From positions 1 through 52,910 of IMG/VR virus record IMGVR_UViG_3300024346_000088: a stretch of DNA of 52,910 bases; one strand, written 5' to 3'. The notes below the pieces were generated by a model. The model saw only the letters and a program-made list of their open reading frames with translations, was not told where the DNA came from and searched no databases. Numbering within the stretch: the stretch's first letter is position 1; each line of letters starts with the position of its first letter. The position numbers and the translations under genes were made by a program. Positions 17,806 through 26,609 of the stretch are shown piece by piece. The DNA is from a virus.

Positions 17806-18520
17806 AGAAATTACTCATACCTATTTTTTGTGAACTCATGTTTATAGATCTAACTAAATCTTCTTTAGATATTCCAACCATTTGTTGAAGAATCTTTTCA
17901 TTTATTGGGTTACTATCAATTTTATTATGAAAGAAATGATAAACACTTATTGGTAATACATTACTTGTTAAAAAGTTTTTAACTTTATGTGATAGAAACT
18001 CATCCGCACCACCTAGTCCAATAAATGATTCATTCCAACCACCTATTTTTTGTATAGCAGCTTTTCTAAATATAGAAATTCCACTACATAAAGAAGTTTC
18101 TTTACCAGGTCTATTGATTTTTAGTATGTCTTCATATTGTAAATTCGCTTCATTAGGAAAAAGATCAACAATAGAATTATGTGGACTAACCATTTCATAC
18201 TTATCAAGTGATTGAATAGACTCAATAAGCTTATTAGGATCTAATATAGTGTCTGCATCACCAAATATTACGATATTTGTATTTGATGATTTTAAACCAA
18301 CATTATATCCCCAAGATTTATTATAAGGTTTGTCAGTTTTGATAAAGATGTGTTTACATTTTAATGATAAGTGTGATATTTTAGAGTGTTTATCTTGTTC
18401 AACAAGAATAACTTCTACATTTGCAAACCCATTTATCCAATCAAGAACTCGTCTAAGATTGTTTAGCCTATCTGGGCTGTGTCTATATCCAATTATATAG
18501 GTAAAAGAATGTGTATTCAT
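17792..18520 (-). CDS. GT-A-fold glycosyltransferase
   Basis: The protein has 242 residues. FGDADTILDP gives the DxD metal/sugar-nucleotide motif (D88, D90). GWNESFIGLGGADEFL (161-176) matches the acceptor/catalytic block of GT2/galactosyltransferase-like enzymes (G-W-x-E...G-x-D-E). YHFFHNK near the C-terminus may give a further metal ligand. There is no membrane segment, so it acts in the host cytoplasm. Likely acceptors are phage DNA bases or a virion protein; its coupling to the capsid-like gene downstream favours the latter. The donor sugar is unknown. Confidence 0.75.
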   Translation of the reverse strand: MNTHSFTYIIGYRHSPDRLNNLRRVLDWINGFANVEVILVEQDKHSKISHLSLKCKHIFIKTDKPYNKSWGYNVGLKSSNTNIVIFGDADTILDPNKLIESIQSLDKYEMVSPHNSIVDLFPNEANLQYEDILKINRPGKETSLCSGISIFRKAAIQKIGGWNESFIGLGGADEFLSHKVKNFLTSNVLPISVYHFFHNKIDSNPINEKILQQMVGISKEDLVRSINMSSQKIGMSNFYDTF

Positions 18521-18561
18521 TACTAATTTATTATTTTTCTAATTATATTGTATTTTACCAA

Positions 18562-18714
18562 TTAGTTTAGTGGATTTTGATAACCCTTTTGTTGAGTTAT
18601 AAGTAACATCTGACTAGTTGATAAATCGTTGTGATTCCATCCCATTTTTTTACAATATTCTACTAAAAATTTCTCTTTCAAAAAAGAAATTTCTTGTTTC
18701 GTTTTAGTTTTCAT
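18562..18714 (-). CDS. Small hypothetical protein (50 aa)
   Basis: A 50-codon frame starts MKTKTKQEISFLKEKF and contains KKMGWNHNDLSTSQMLLITQ, a predicted helical pair. It lies between two divergent genes, 41 bp upstream of the glycosyltransferase. The short length limits certainty. Confidence 0.45.
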   Translation of the reverse strand: MKTKTKQEISFLKEKFLVEYCKKMGWNHNDLSTSQMLLITQQKGYQNPLN

Positions 18715-18746
18715 AACTTTGATTTTTATTTTATATATAATTTTAC

Positions 18747-18754
18747 TATCTTTG
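18747..18754 (+). promoter_or_regulatory. Possible Bacteroidota-type -7 element (TATCTTTG)
   Basis: TATCTTTG fits the Bacteroidota TAnnTTTG -7 consensus and lies 4 nt before the ATG at 18759, so transcripts would be nearly leaderless. A TTTG at 18718 is a loose -33 match with a longer gap than usual. It would suit an early, host-polymerase-read defence gene. Confidence 0.35.
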
Positions 18755-18758
18755 TCGT

Positions 18759-19337
18759 ATGGTATTTAAAGTAAGAGGTATATTAGATTTCAGTCCACAG
18801 GACAAAACTAAGAAGCATGCTAGTCAAGCTTCTTGGAAGAGAGTTGCTATGATCCGAACTGAATGTGAATTAGATAGATACTATGCTTGGTTTTTAAAGA
18901 AGAGATTTAGTCTTGAATTAAATAGTACCTTGAGAGGAACTCACGTTACTTTCATCAATGATAAAATGGACGCTAAAACATTTGAACAATTTGCACAAAT
19001 CTTCAATGGTAAAGAAATTGATTTCTATGTTGAAACTGAGCCAAGAAGTAATGGTGAGCACTGGTGGTTAAGAGTTCACTGCCCAGAAGCAGAAAGTATT
19101 AGAGAAGTTATGGGTTTATCAAGAGAACCATTCTATGGAATGCACCTAACATTAGGATATGCTCTAGTTAAATATCCAGAGGCTACTGCACTAAATGATA
19201 GTCCACTTGCAATTAAAGTAAGAAAAGATTATATAGAACATTCTAAATATATTTTAGAGTGTTGTAAAAGACACGAATTGATTTCTAATGAACCTAGAAA
19301 ATCTTTAAGTGAACATGAAATAATAGAGTTTAAATAA
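18759..19337 (+). CDS. acb1: 2H phosphodiesterase, Acb1-like (anti-CBASS candidate)
   Basis: The 192-residue protein carries the paired HxT motifs of 2H phosphoesterases: THVTF (H62, T64) and MHLTLG (H129, T131), 67 residues apart. T4 gp57B (Acb1) has a very similar spacing between its catalytic histidines. The segment between them (NGKEIDFYVETEP...EHWWLRVHCPEAESIREVMGL) also resembles my memory of Acb1-family proteins. Acb1 cleaves cyclic di- and trinucleotide signals of CBASS defence. A tRNA-repair or LigT-like RNA phosphodiesterase is the alternative. The gene is isolated, with its own terminator. Confidence 0.7.
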   Translation: MVFKVRGILDFSPQDKTKKHASQASWKRVAMIRTECELDRYYAWFLKKRFSLELNSTLRGTHVTFINDKMDAKTFEQFAQIFNGKEIDFYVETEPRSNGEHWWLRVHCPEAESIREVMGLSREPFYGMHLTLGYALVKYPEATALNDSPLAIKVRKDYIEHSKYILECCKRHELISNEPRKSLSEHEIIEFK

Positions 19338-19363
19338 AAAAGAGGACAAATGTCCTCTTTTTT
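19336..19363. terminator. Bidirectional hairpin terminator
   Basis: AAAAAAGAGGACA pairs with TGTCCTCTTTTTT around a 2-nt loop, between convergent genes. Confidence 0.9.
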
Positions 19364-20345
19364 ATGTTCTTGATTGATACCACATTGATTTTGGTTCTTC
19401 TTTAGGTTCATCTAATTGTTTTGGTTCCTCCTCTTTAATTTCCTCTTTCTTAGGTACTTCTCTTGGTATATCTGCAATATTATAACGAAACCATTTACTA
19501 TTTGGATTTCTATAATCTGGTGAACCTCTAAGTGTTTCAACATCATCATACAAGTGATTTACTTTTATACCATATTTTAATGCGTGTATACATCTTTGAA
19601 AGTTCCTAGAATCACCTAATAGTGAAAATATCTTCCAAATTTCTCCTTCAATTTGATCATCTATTAGACTTGGTAGTAATTTTTTAAACCTAAATGCACT
19701 ATTTCTATCCGAGAATATGCCATAATGATACATATTTAGTGCTTCTCTACCACCCGTCCACATAGGTCTTGGATCTGATTGAGGAAGTGTTAAACTAATT
19801 TGCAAATCTGCATTATCATCATAAAGTTCTTGTAGTGTGTATTGTTTTGGTGGATCTTCTTGGTCCCATTCATCTGGATTATTCCAATTTTCTAACCCAT
19901 CATCCCAGTTAGACATATTTATTTTAAATGAAAATAAAGGAACATCCCATCCTGGTAAAGATCTACCTAATTTTAATTTTGTTTCTTCTAATGGTTCAAA
20001 ATAAAATTGTATCGTAAAGTATAATTCTCTTTCTGCATCACTCCAAAGATCAAGCATTTCTTCTTCTGATATATCTTCATATCTTGTATTGATATCACCT
20101 ATACTTGATCCAGATTTTCTTGTATTTAGAATAAACTTTGCCTTAGGTTTCGTAAATTTAACCTTTCTATCTATATCACTATAGTTTTTAACGAGTTCTA
20201 TATTATAAACACCCCATTCTTTTTCGGAACCATAATCTTTTAAATTTCTACCTTTTTCTACTTTATGAGGCATATTCATAAATCTTTGACCGGCATCTCT
20301 ATAGACTTTTGGTGTTAGTTCTTCGTAAGTTTTAATCCATTTCAT
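19362..20345 (-). CDS. Structural or packaged protein with MKWIKTYEEL leader (327 aa)
   Basis: I start at the ATG at 20345 (MKWIKTYEELTPKVYRDAG), not at 20387, because TAATATATA lies 4 nt upstream of it. The leader is a variant of the capsid-targeting-like peptide. The body is rich in aromatic and acidic residues (NWDDGLENWNNPDEWDQ), and the C-terminal ~30 residues are a Pro/Glu/Lys low-complexity tail. No enzymatic motif is seen. A structural or internal head role is inferred from the leader. Confidence 0.65.
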   Translation of the reverse strand: MKWIKTYEELTPKVYRDAGQRFMNMPHKVEKGRNLKDYGSEKEWGVYNIELVKNYSDIDRKVKFTKPKAKFILNTRKSGSSIGDINTRYEDISEEEMLDLWSDAERELYFTIQFYFEPLEETKLKLGRSLPGWDVPLFSFKINMSNWDDGLENWNNPDEWDQEDPPKQYTLQELYDDNADLQISLTLPQSDPRPMWTGGREALNMYHYGIFSDRNSAFRFKKLLPSLIDDQIEGEIWKIFSLLGDSRNFQRCIHALKYGIKVNHLYDDVETLRGSPDYRNPNSKWFRYNIADIPREVPKKEEIKEEEPKQLDEPKEEPKSMWYQSRT

Positions 20346-20349
20346 AAAG

Positions 20350-20358
20350 TATATATTA
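20350..20358 (-). promoter_or_regulatory. TAATATATA element, 4 nt before ATG
   Basis: An exact minus-strand match with a 4-nt gap to the ATG at 20345; it decides the start of that gene. Confidence 0.55.
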
Positions 20359-20396
20359 TTTTTTAAACTCACATTTATATTCATCATATAATAAAT

Positions 20397-20546
20397 ATGA
20401 GAGAACTATCATTAGAAGAAAGAGTACAACTATTTTGTAATAAGTATAAAAAACATATTTCTTACGGTTTCGACTTGACACACGAAGATTTAGATAAACA
20501 TGATATTACTAGAAATATTGAAACTAATTTAAAAAAGGATATATAA
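20397..20546 (+). CDS. Small hypothetical protein (49 aa)
   Basis: The frame MRELSLEERVQLFCNKYKKH... has a helical start and a charged end (NIETNLKKDI). It lies 22 bp before the next rightward gene. The composition looks like a real small protein, but no family is recognised. Confidence 0.5.
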   Translation: MRELSLEERVQLFCNKYKKHISYGFDLTHEDLDKHDITRNIETNLKKDI

Positions 20547-20568
20547 CTAGAAAATAGTAAATTATTAA

Positions 20569-21066
20569 ATGAGTGATATTACAACAATTGGTTATTTAGA
20601 AGATCTAGTCGAACAAGTTAAATCTTTGGATACTACTGAATTATCTGATAAATTAAGTAAAGAAGAAAAAAAAATAAAACAAGTAGTTGAAGAACAAAAA
20701 GTTTATTTTTGGATAAGACTTTATTTAAAGGAAGAAGATTCTAACTTAGTGATAGGAGATGATATTTCTATCAAATGGACTCCAACTGGTGAAGAATTAA
20801 AAACAAAGTTTATCTGTTATGGTAAAACTGGACTACAAAAAGATTATGATGAGGAAATAGTAAACTATAATTCAGAAGATGATAAGAAAGTTCTTTGTTT
20901 AATGGTTGATGAAGGTCAAGTCAATTATAATGAAGATATTCCTTTTGTTAGAACTTTATTTAAAGTTGGTCGTCATTTTGAATATCAATTAGTTAAAAGA
21001 TCAGAATTACTTTTTGTCAATGTTAGAAATGGTATGATTTTAGACTACTTCGACTGCGATTTTTGA
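20569..21066 (+). CDS. Hypothetical protein (165 aa)
   Basis: A coiled-coil N-terminus (~10-45, KLSKEEKKIKQVVEEQK) precedes a beta-rich domain with regular hydrophobic strands (FWIRLYL, LFVNVRNGMIL). GGATATATAA lies about 24 nt upstream. It is followed after 3 bp by the next gene, so the pair is an operon. The mixed coiled-coil plus beta structure suits a virion component; the role is unknown. Confidence 0.6.
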   Translation: MSDITTIGYLEDLVEQVKSLDTTELSDKLSKEEKKIKQVVEEQKVYFWIRLYLKEEDSNLVIGDDISIKWTPTGEELKTKFICYGKTGLQKDYDEEIVNYNSEDDKKVLCLMVDEGQVNYNEDIPFVRTLFKVGRHFEYQLVKRSELLFVNVRNGMILDYFDCDF

Positions 21067-21069
21067 TTT

Positions 21070-21579
21070 ATGGAAACAGATTCAATAGAATATTTATTAT
21101 TATCTTACTTTAATGAACTAATTTGGGTGGATCAAAATCCAGTTGAATTTACTATTAGTGAGACTTTTAAAGAAAATGGAAATATAAGAACTTCAAATAA
21201 AGTAGAAGTTTATCAATTACAAGATTTGTTAGTAACTTCTTTGGAAGATACTAACACTTTTTTGTTTGAACTAATGTCTGATTGCCAGTCAAAACAACTA
21301 AATTTTTATCCAAAGAATATAGTATCTAGATTATTCAATTTAAAGTCAAATAAACGACTTAAAAAAGAATTAGATGGTCTTACATCAAATAACTGGATAA
21401 TTACTTCTAATCATATATATGATGTTTATATGAAAGATTGTGGATATAATGTTTACTTATCTAATGAGTTTGAAAATCAAATTGTAATTGGTGACAAATC
21501 ATCTAAATTGATATTAAACAAAAATCTAAAAGAATTCTATTTGGATAAGTCTAATATTAGAGTAATAAAGTTAAAATAA
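21070..21579 (+). CDS. Hypothetical protein (169 aa)
   Basis: It is an alpha/beta protein without obvious motifs. The N-terminal part (DSIEYLLLSYFNELIWVDQ) is helical; the C-terminal part has alternating strands (YNVYLSNEFENQIVIG). It follows its partner by 3 bp and ends at a strong terminator. No family is recognised. Confidence 0.6.
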   Translation: METDSIEYLLLSYFNELIWVDQNPVEFTISETFKENGNIRTSNKVEVYQLQDLLVTSLEDTNTFLFELMSDCQSKQLNFYPKNIVSRLFNLKSNKRLKKELDGLTSNNWIITSNHIYDVYMKDCGYNVYLSNEFENQIVIGDKSSKLILNKNLKEFYLDKSNIRVIKLK

Positions 21580-21609
21580 AAAAAGTCGAGATAAATCTCG
21601 ACTTTTTTT
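21578..21609. terminator. Bidirectional hairpin terminator
   Basis: AGTCGAGAT and ATCTCGACT pair around a 2-nt loop, flanked by A and T runs, between convergent genes. Confidence 0.9.
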
Positions 21610-22102
21610 ATTCTATTCCTAATTGTTTTAGTTTAAGATCTCTTTTAACAGAATCATCAACTATTAGTTGAACCTCACTTTTATTTACCCATTTATCTTG
21701 CATAAACTGAATTATACCTGATTTTTTTGCCGCATCTCTTCCAATTTGATCCATTGATGTAAAGTCAACTGCTTTAACTTTTACTCTAGATTCGGTTACA
21801 TCTAAAACTTCTAATTCATAAGTTACTTTGAAAGATTCTGGTTTCATTTTGTTACCATCTTTGTCAGTATCAGTCCAACTAAGTCCGTAATCTGGATAAA
21901 TAACTTTGTGTCCCGGCTCGATTGCAATTAAATCTTTCTTAAAAGCATCTGCCTTATCCTTTTCTTTTGAGACTTTATCTCTTTCTTTTGAGACTTTATC
22001 TTTCTCTTCTCTTATGTCTTCGCACTTAGAATAAAGAATGAAATTACCTATCAAAGAACCTAAAAGACATAGAGATAGTACTAATACTACAATTTGTATC
22101 AT
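21608..22102 (-). CDS. Membrane-anchored coiled-coil protein (164 aa)
   Basis: Residues 1-26 form one N-terminal membrane segment (VVLVLSLCLLGSLIGNFIL). A coiled coil follows with a short tandem repeat of KDKVSKERDKVSKEKD. The C-terminal ~110 residues are a beta-rich domain (KVTYELEVLDVTESRVKVKAVD). The topology suggests a membrane anchor with an external or internal globular domain; this could be a spanin-like or superinfection-related protein, but neither is shown. It follows the 88-residue gene by 11 bp. Confidence 0.6.
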   Translation of the reverse strand: MIQIVVLVLSLCLLGSLIGNFILYSKCEDIREEKDKVSKERDKVSKEKDKADAFKKDLIAIEPGHKVIYPDYGLSWTDTDKDGNKMKPESFKVTYELEVLDVTESRVKVKAVDFTSMDQIGRDAAKKSGIIQFMQDKWVNKSEVQLIVDDSVKRDLKLKQLGIE

Positions 22103-22113
22103 ATTTTTATTTT

Positions 22114-22380
22114 TTAAAGTTCGTAATACATTTCACCATAAATTGGAGATCTTCTAATTATCTCTTTGATCAATTCAAATCCAATATCTTGAAGTAAATA
22201 TAGGAATACTTGATCGTTCTCATTCTTAGTTACTATCTCACCTGAAACTAATTTTTTAATGTCCTGTTTAGTAAAATAAACATCAGTTTTATTATAATCA
22301 ATACCGTGTTTGGCTATTCCGCTTTTACATAAGTTTGTGAAGGTAACCTCATTAAAGACGGTTCTTATTTCTTTTTGCAT
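22114..22380 (-). CDS. Small hypothetical protein (88 aa)
   Basis: A soluble acidic/basic mixed protein with a central strand-helix pattern (YFTKQDIKKLVSGEIVTK). It is co-directional with the membrane gene downstream (11-bp gap). No family is recognised. Confidence 0.55.
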   Translation of the reverse strand: MQKEIRTVFNEVTFTNLCKSGIAKHGIDYNKTDVYFTKQDIKKLVSGEIVTKNENDQVFLYLLQDIGFELIKEIIRRSPIYGEMYYEL

Positions 22381-22472
22381 ATTAAAATCTTTTTTAACTA
22401 TATAGTTTTTTTATTAGTTTGTTTATTGATTATACAAATATATAAAAAAATATCTTTTTAACATATTATTTT

Positions 22473-22481
22473 TAATATATA
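22473..22481 (+). promoter_or_regulatory. TAATATATA element, 28 nt before ATG
   Basis: An exact match upstream of the 22510-26606 operon. The 28-nt gap belongs to the longer-leader class. Confidence 0.6.
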
Positions 22482-22509
22482 AATCACAATAAATTATAAT
22501 TATACTAAC

Positions 22510-24213
22510 ATGAAATGGATTAAAAATAGAAATCTTTTTTTAGAAGCTAAATTACGTGATGTTATCCTACCAAGACAAGCAAAGGCTGTAATATCAAAAT
22601 GGGGAGAAAAATACTTAGATTATGAAGAGGTAACACCTACTGATAAGATCATACAAGGAAGTTGGAAGTTATCTGAAGAAGATAAGAATGAAGTATTAGG
22701 TGTTTTCTGTCAAACAGATATGCCACAACTTTTTACTTTGTTTTCAAGTTTACCAGAACAATTTGGTAATGTTTTAAATCAATCGATCAATACGGATCTA
22801 TTTAGAGAAGATAAAGCAACATATGAAAGAATTTTCGAAGGATTTGATATTAGAAAACCTAAATTAGATCAAATACTTGCTATATTCAGTTCAGTTTTTA
22901 GAAAACTATCAATTGCTGATACAATGGCAACTTCTGTCATCTCTAAAGATGAATCAAACAGACCTATTAGAGATGAACAAGGTAATATGATTAGAGTTGA
23001 AAAGAAAGCAGGTGATTTAGTTTTTAGTAATAACTTAATCAATATAAACTCTTTTATCGGTGACTACAATGATTTAGTTGATAAATGTATTGAAGCAAAT
23101 GTTGATGGATGGTCTGAATCAGATAAAATGGCGTCTTCAAACTTATTTTCTGAAAATAGAAACTTAGGTAGTTTTATAAACTTTGCTGCAACAAATGAGA
23201 ATACACAATATAAATTAGATTTTGAAATTTTTAATAAAGACATTTTCTTAAAAATCAGTCATAATCCAAAAGACATTTTGAATATGTCTATTTCTAAGTT
23301 CTATTCTTCTTGTCAACACTTATATAGTGGTGGATATAGTCGTCAAGTTTTGGCAAATGTATTTGATCCAAATAGTATACCAGCTTTTTTAATTTTTGAA
23401 ACTCCTATTTTCTGGGAAGGTGAAAAAATATCAGAACATTTACCATTATCTAGAATGATTATTAGAAATTTAGAGTCATTTGAAGAAAATGCTCCTACAA
23501 GATTATATTTTGATAGAGCTTATCCAGATAGAATGCAGAATAAATTTGAGGAAATTGTTACTAAATATACAGGAAATGTAAATGATGGTCAAAGAGGAGA
23601 AAGATACTTATATACACCAGATTTAGATTTTGAAGATTCGCTAGATGCACCATATCAAGATAAGTTATCACTTACACAAGGTAAGATGATTGGTAAAAAC
23701 ATTAAAACATTATATTTAAGTCAAATTGGAAATTGGAAAAATATTAGAGTTGATCCTAATGCAAGAATTAAAGAATTGATTATCGAAACTACTGAAATAC
23801 CAGATAGTTTATTGAATATAAATATTACTTTAGATTGGATTAAGTTTAAGTTTATTGAAATACATACTTTGAAAGACTTTGATAATATCAAAACAACAAA
23901 TATAGCTTTTGATAAATGTAAATTTTCTAATGATGTTTTACAAGATATTAATAAATCAAATCCAAATATTACAAAATTACAAATAATTAGTTGTGATAAT
24001 GTTGGTTCTTTTGACTTCTCTACTTTCAAAGCATTAGAAGAGTTACAAGTAATATATACTTTAGATTCTGCAGAAGATTTGAAATCGATTGTATCAGAAA
24101 GTTTGAAGAAATTGATAATTTCTGGAGACTTGGTAACCAAAGAAAGTAAATCAATAATATCATCTCTTAGAAGTAAAGGATTAAAAATAGAAATAGTTGG
24201 ACCAGTAATATGA
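22510..24213 (+). CDS. Large protein with SCQ motif and leucine-rich-like repeats (567 aa)
   Basis: It opens MKWIKNRNLFLEAK, similar to capsid-targeting leaders. Residues ~230-340 contain KFYSSCQHLYSGGYSRQVLANVFDPNSIPAFLIF, a motif like the SCM block of the protein at 50374. Residues ~395-567 form leucine-rich-like repeats with spaced LxxL/I positions. It is the first gene of a tight three-gene set; the next start overlaps the stop by 4 bp (ATGA). No enzyme can be named. A packaged or structural scaffold role is likely. Confidence 0.6.
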   Translation: MKWIKNRNLFLEAKLRDVILPRQAKAVISKWGEKYLDYEEVTPTDKIIQGSWKLSEEDKNEVLGVFCQTDMPQLFTLFSSLPEQFGNVLNQSINTDLFREDKATYERIFEGFDIRKPKLDQILAIFSSVFRKLSIADTMATSVISKDESNRPIRDEQGNMIRVEKKAGDLVFSNNLININSFIGDYNDLVDKCIEANVDGWSESDKMASSNLFSENRNLGSFINFAATNENTQYKLDFEIFNKDIFLKISHNPKDILNMSISKFYSSCQHLYSGGYSRQVLANVFDPNSIPAFLIFETPIFWEGEKISEHLPLSRMIIRNLESFEENAPTRLYFDRAYPDRMQNKFEEIVTKYTGNVNDGQRGERYLYTPDLDFEDSLDAPYQDKLSLTQGKMIGKNIKTLYLSQIGNWKNIRVDPNARIKELIIETTEIPDSLLNINITLDWIKFKFIEIHTLKDFDNIKTTNIAFDKCKFSNDVLQDINKSNPNITKLQIISCDNVGSFDFSTFKALEELQVIYTLDSAEDLKSIVSESLKKLIISGDLVTKESKSIISSLRSKGLKIEIVGPVI

Positions 24214-25988
24214 AAAATCTAAAATATATAAAATTATTTGAGGCATTTGATGCAAGAACACTTAATGTAACTTTAAAAAATATTAAAGGATCAGAAGATA
24301 AGAAAAACTTTTTATCAAATCTAAAAACAATATGTGATAAATTTGATATACCCGAATCTAAACTTAGTGATGACTTATTTACTTATTTACCTTTTAACAA
24401 AGCGTTGAAGTTCAACAATGTTGTTTCTGATGACCAACCTTGTGATGCAGTAGGTGAATTTGTTCATGGTGAAAGATGTGACAATGGTAAAGTAAGAAGA
24501 CCTTGGGGTAGAGGATTTAGAGTTGTTGATTGTGGTACTTGTAAAGGTACTGGTATCAAACCTAAAAGATCAGATTTATCTTTACTTAAATTTTGGTTTA
24601 ATTCAGAAGGAAAATACGTTGCTACGACTGCAGTAGATGGTATTTACAGAGCATCAACTAACACTGCGGCAACAGCATTCTCACCAAATATTACTGATTA
24701 TGATGTAGTTAAAAGAATTCCCAAAACACAGATAAAAAATCAATTAGAAACTGGTGATATAATATCAGTAGATCTTGTAGATAATCATTGGAATGGAACC
24801 GCTTATAATGTTGAAACACAAATTGTTGCTTATGTTTATAAAGAAGTAAGATATGGTAATGAGATTAAAGTATTTGCTATTCAAAATAGAAGAGGTAGAT
24901 ATCCTAGACCTTGGAATAGTGACTGGAGAAGTATTGGTAATGAGTCTTGGACTCTTACAACTTCTAAATGTAATAATATAAACCTATTAAAAGCTAAAGC
25001 TAATGCAGGTGGTCAGGATCCTTATGGATATAATACATTATTTGATATGTCTAACTTCCGTGTTAGACCAGTTCAAGTTACTTCTACATTGAAAGATGCA
25101 AACTTTGCAATTATATTAGATTTTTCTAAATTAGATAAGTTGGGGGTTGTAAAGAAAACAGAAGTAAAATCTGGTAGAACAGAATCAAGAGAAGGTGCGA
25201 CTGCATTTATATCTAACGATGATATAAAGAAAGCAAATATTAAAAGATACTTTGATAAAATTGCGACTAGTTTTAAACTAACTGGAGAATTACAAGATGT
25301 TAGTAAGTTTACTAGTATGGCTACTAGAGTTCTTGGTGGTAGATCTTGTGTGTACTTCTTAAATAATTCTGCAAGTACTAATGAAATGGATACTCTATCA
25401 ACTATAGCAGGATATATCTTTAAGATGATTAAAAAAATAAAAACTGCAGAAAAGGCAGATAATCAATCTACAGAAGATGGATTCGTAGGAACTGCAGTTG
25501 AAGATTTAAAACAGGATAGAGATTTTATAGATATTATTACTATTATTAACGATAAATATAAAAGTTTATTAGATAATTCAATTAAAAAAGTAGATAGTAC
25601 AACTAGATTCCTTAAACAACTTAAAGATAAAATTAAAGCAGATGCTAGTGAAGATTGGATGGATAAAGATCTTAGAATACTATCCAATATAGATAACTTA
25701 TCTGCAGAAATAAACAAATATATTTCATCAATCAAAGTAGATACTTTAGAAGATGTTGAATTTTTAATACAAGAAATTTACTCTATAAAAAGTTTATTAA
25801 GATCTGATAGAATGTCTATGACAAACTTAAATGGTTTATTTGATAGAATGCGTCCAGGTAGTTATTATAACGAAGTTCGTTATTTATATCCAGCACTTAC
25901 AGATAGAAGAACTTATTATGGTAATATAAACAACGGTATTCAATCTATAATTACAATTATAAGAAAAAAACTAGCAATGTTAGACTAA
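24210..25988 (+). CDS. Capsid-targeted-like protein with Cys zinc-finger motif (592 aa)
   Basis: It opens MKNLKYIKLFEAFDARTL; LFE is the likely protease site. Residues ~76-120 hold four cysteines (QPCDAVG, GERCDNG, VVDCGTCKGTG), like a DnaJ-type zinc ribbon. The middle is beta-rich (GDIISVDLVDNHWNG), and the C-terminal third is helical. The start overlaps the previous stop by 4 bp and the stop abuts the next ATG, so translation is coupled. No catalytic motif is seen. A packaged protein-binding factor is an inference. Confidence 0.6.
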   Translation: MKNLKYIKLFEAFDARTLNVTLKNIKGSEDKKNFLSNLKTICDKFDIPESKLSDDLFTYLPFNKALKFNNVVSDDQPCDAVGEFVHGERCDNGKVRRPWGRGFRVVDCGTCKGTGIKPKRSDLSLLKFWFNSEGKYVATTAVDGIYRASTNTAATAFSPNITDYDVVKRIPKTQIKNQLETGDIISVDLVDNHWNGTAYNVETQIVAYVYKEVRYGNEIKVFAIQNRRGRYPRPWNSDWRSIGNESWTLTTSKCNNINLLKAKANAGGQDPYGYNTLFDMSNFRVRPVQVTSTLKDANFAIILDFSKLDKLGVVKKTEVKSGRTESREGATAFISNDDIKKANIKRYFDKIATSFKLTGELQDVSKFTSMATRVLGGRSCVYFLNNSASTNEMDTLSTIAGYIFKMIKKIKTAEKADNQSTEDGFVGTAVEDLKQDRDFIDIITIINDKYKSLLDNSIKKVDSTTRFLKQLKDKIKADASEDWMDKDLRILSNIDNLSAEINKYISSIKVDTLEDVEFLIQEIYSIKSLLRSDRMSMTNLNGLFDRMRPGSYYNEVRYLYPALTDRRTYYGNINNGIQSIITIIRKKLAMLD

Positions 25989-26606
25989 ATGAAACACTTG
26001 AAAATATTTGATAATTTTCAAGATAAACAAACATTGATAATTGTCGATGTTCAAAAGTCTTTTAGAAAGTTTTTTACTGAAATGTATTTACACGAATTAA
26101 AAAACTATTGTAAGAAGTTTGAATCTGTTTACCAAATTTGGGATAACCACGTCGATGGTAAGAATGTAGATAAAGATTATCTATATGATGAGGATCCAGA
26201 CATCCCAGTTCATAAAGATTTATATCGTTTTCCTAATCAAAAAGATCTAATAGAGAAAAGATATAACTATGATGTAGATGTAGATTTCTATAAAAATATT
26301 TTATCTAAAGACGTTTATAAAGATCTAAAAGAAAAGGAATCTAATAAGGAATTAAAAAGAGGTGATACTTTCAATACTAAAGAAGGTACATTTATAATTT
26401 ATATTGGAAATCATCATAAATGGTATCACCTACCGAAAAAACTACAGGAACTATTCACTGAATTAAAAGGACAAGAAGTTGTTATGGTTGGTGGTTCTGA
26501 TTCAGAATGTTATTTAGACGTTGAAACTGCCGCTAAATCATTTGGAGTTAAAGTAAAAAGAGATTTTAAATATATCTACAGTGCCAATCATTGTCCTATA
26601 AAGTAA
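25989..26606 (+). CDS. Nicotinamidase/isochorismatase-like cysteine hydrolase with capsid-targeting-like leader
   Basis: It has 205 residues and opens MKHLKIFDNF, the recurrent leader. The fold motifs follow: IIVDVQKSF with catalytic D20; WDNHVDG with D52 and H54 (DxH, a metal pair in nicotinamidases); LIEKRYNYD with K90; and GGSDSECYLDVETAAKSFG with nucleophile C174. The D-K-C triad and DxH metal motif favour a PncA-like nicotinamidase. Nicotinamide would be converted to nicotinate, feeding NAD salvage. It abuts the previous gene. A packaged enzyme would act at once on infection; this is inference. Confidence 0.7.
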   Translation: MKHLKIFDNFQDKQTLIIVDVQKSFRKFFTEMYLHELKNYCKKFESVYQIWDNHVDGKNVDKDYLYDEDPDIPVHKDLYRFPNQKDLIEKRYNYDVDVDFYKNILSKDVYKDLKEKESNKELKRGDTFNTKEGTFIIYIGNHHKWYHLPKKLQELFTELKGQEVVMVGGSDSECYLDVETAAKSFGVKVKRDFKYIYSANHCPIK

Positions 26607-26609
26607 TAC

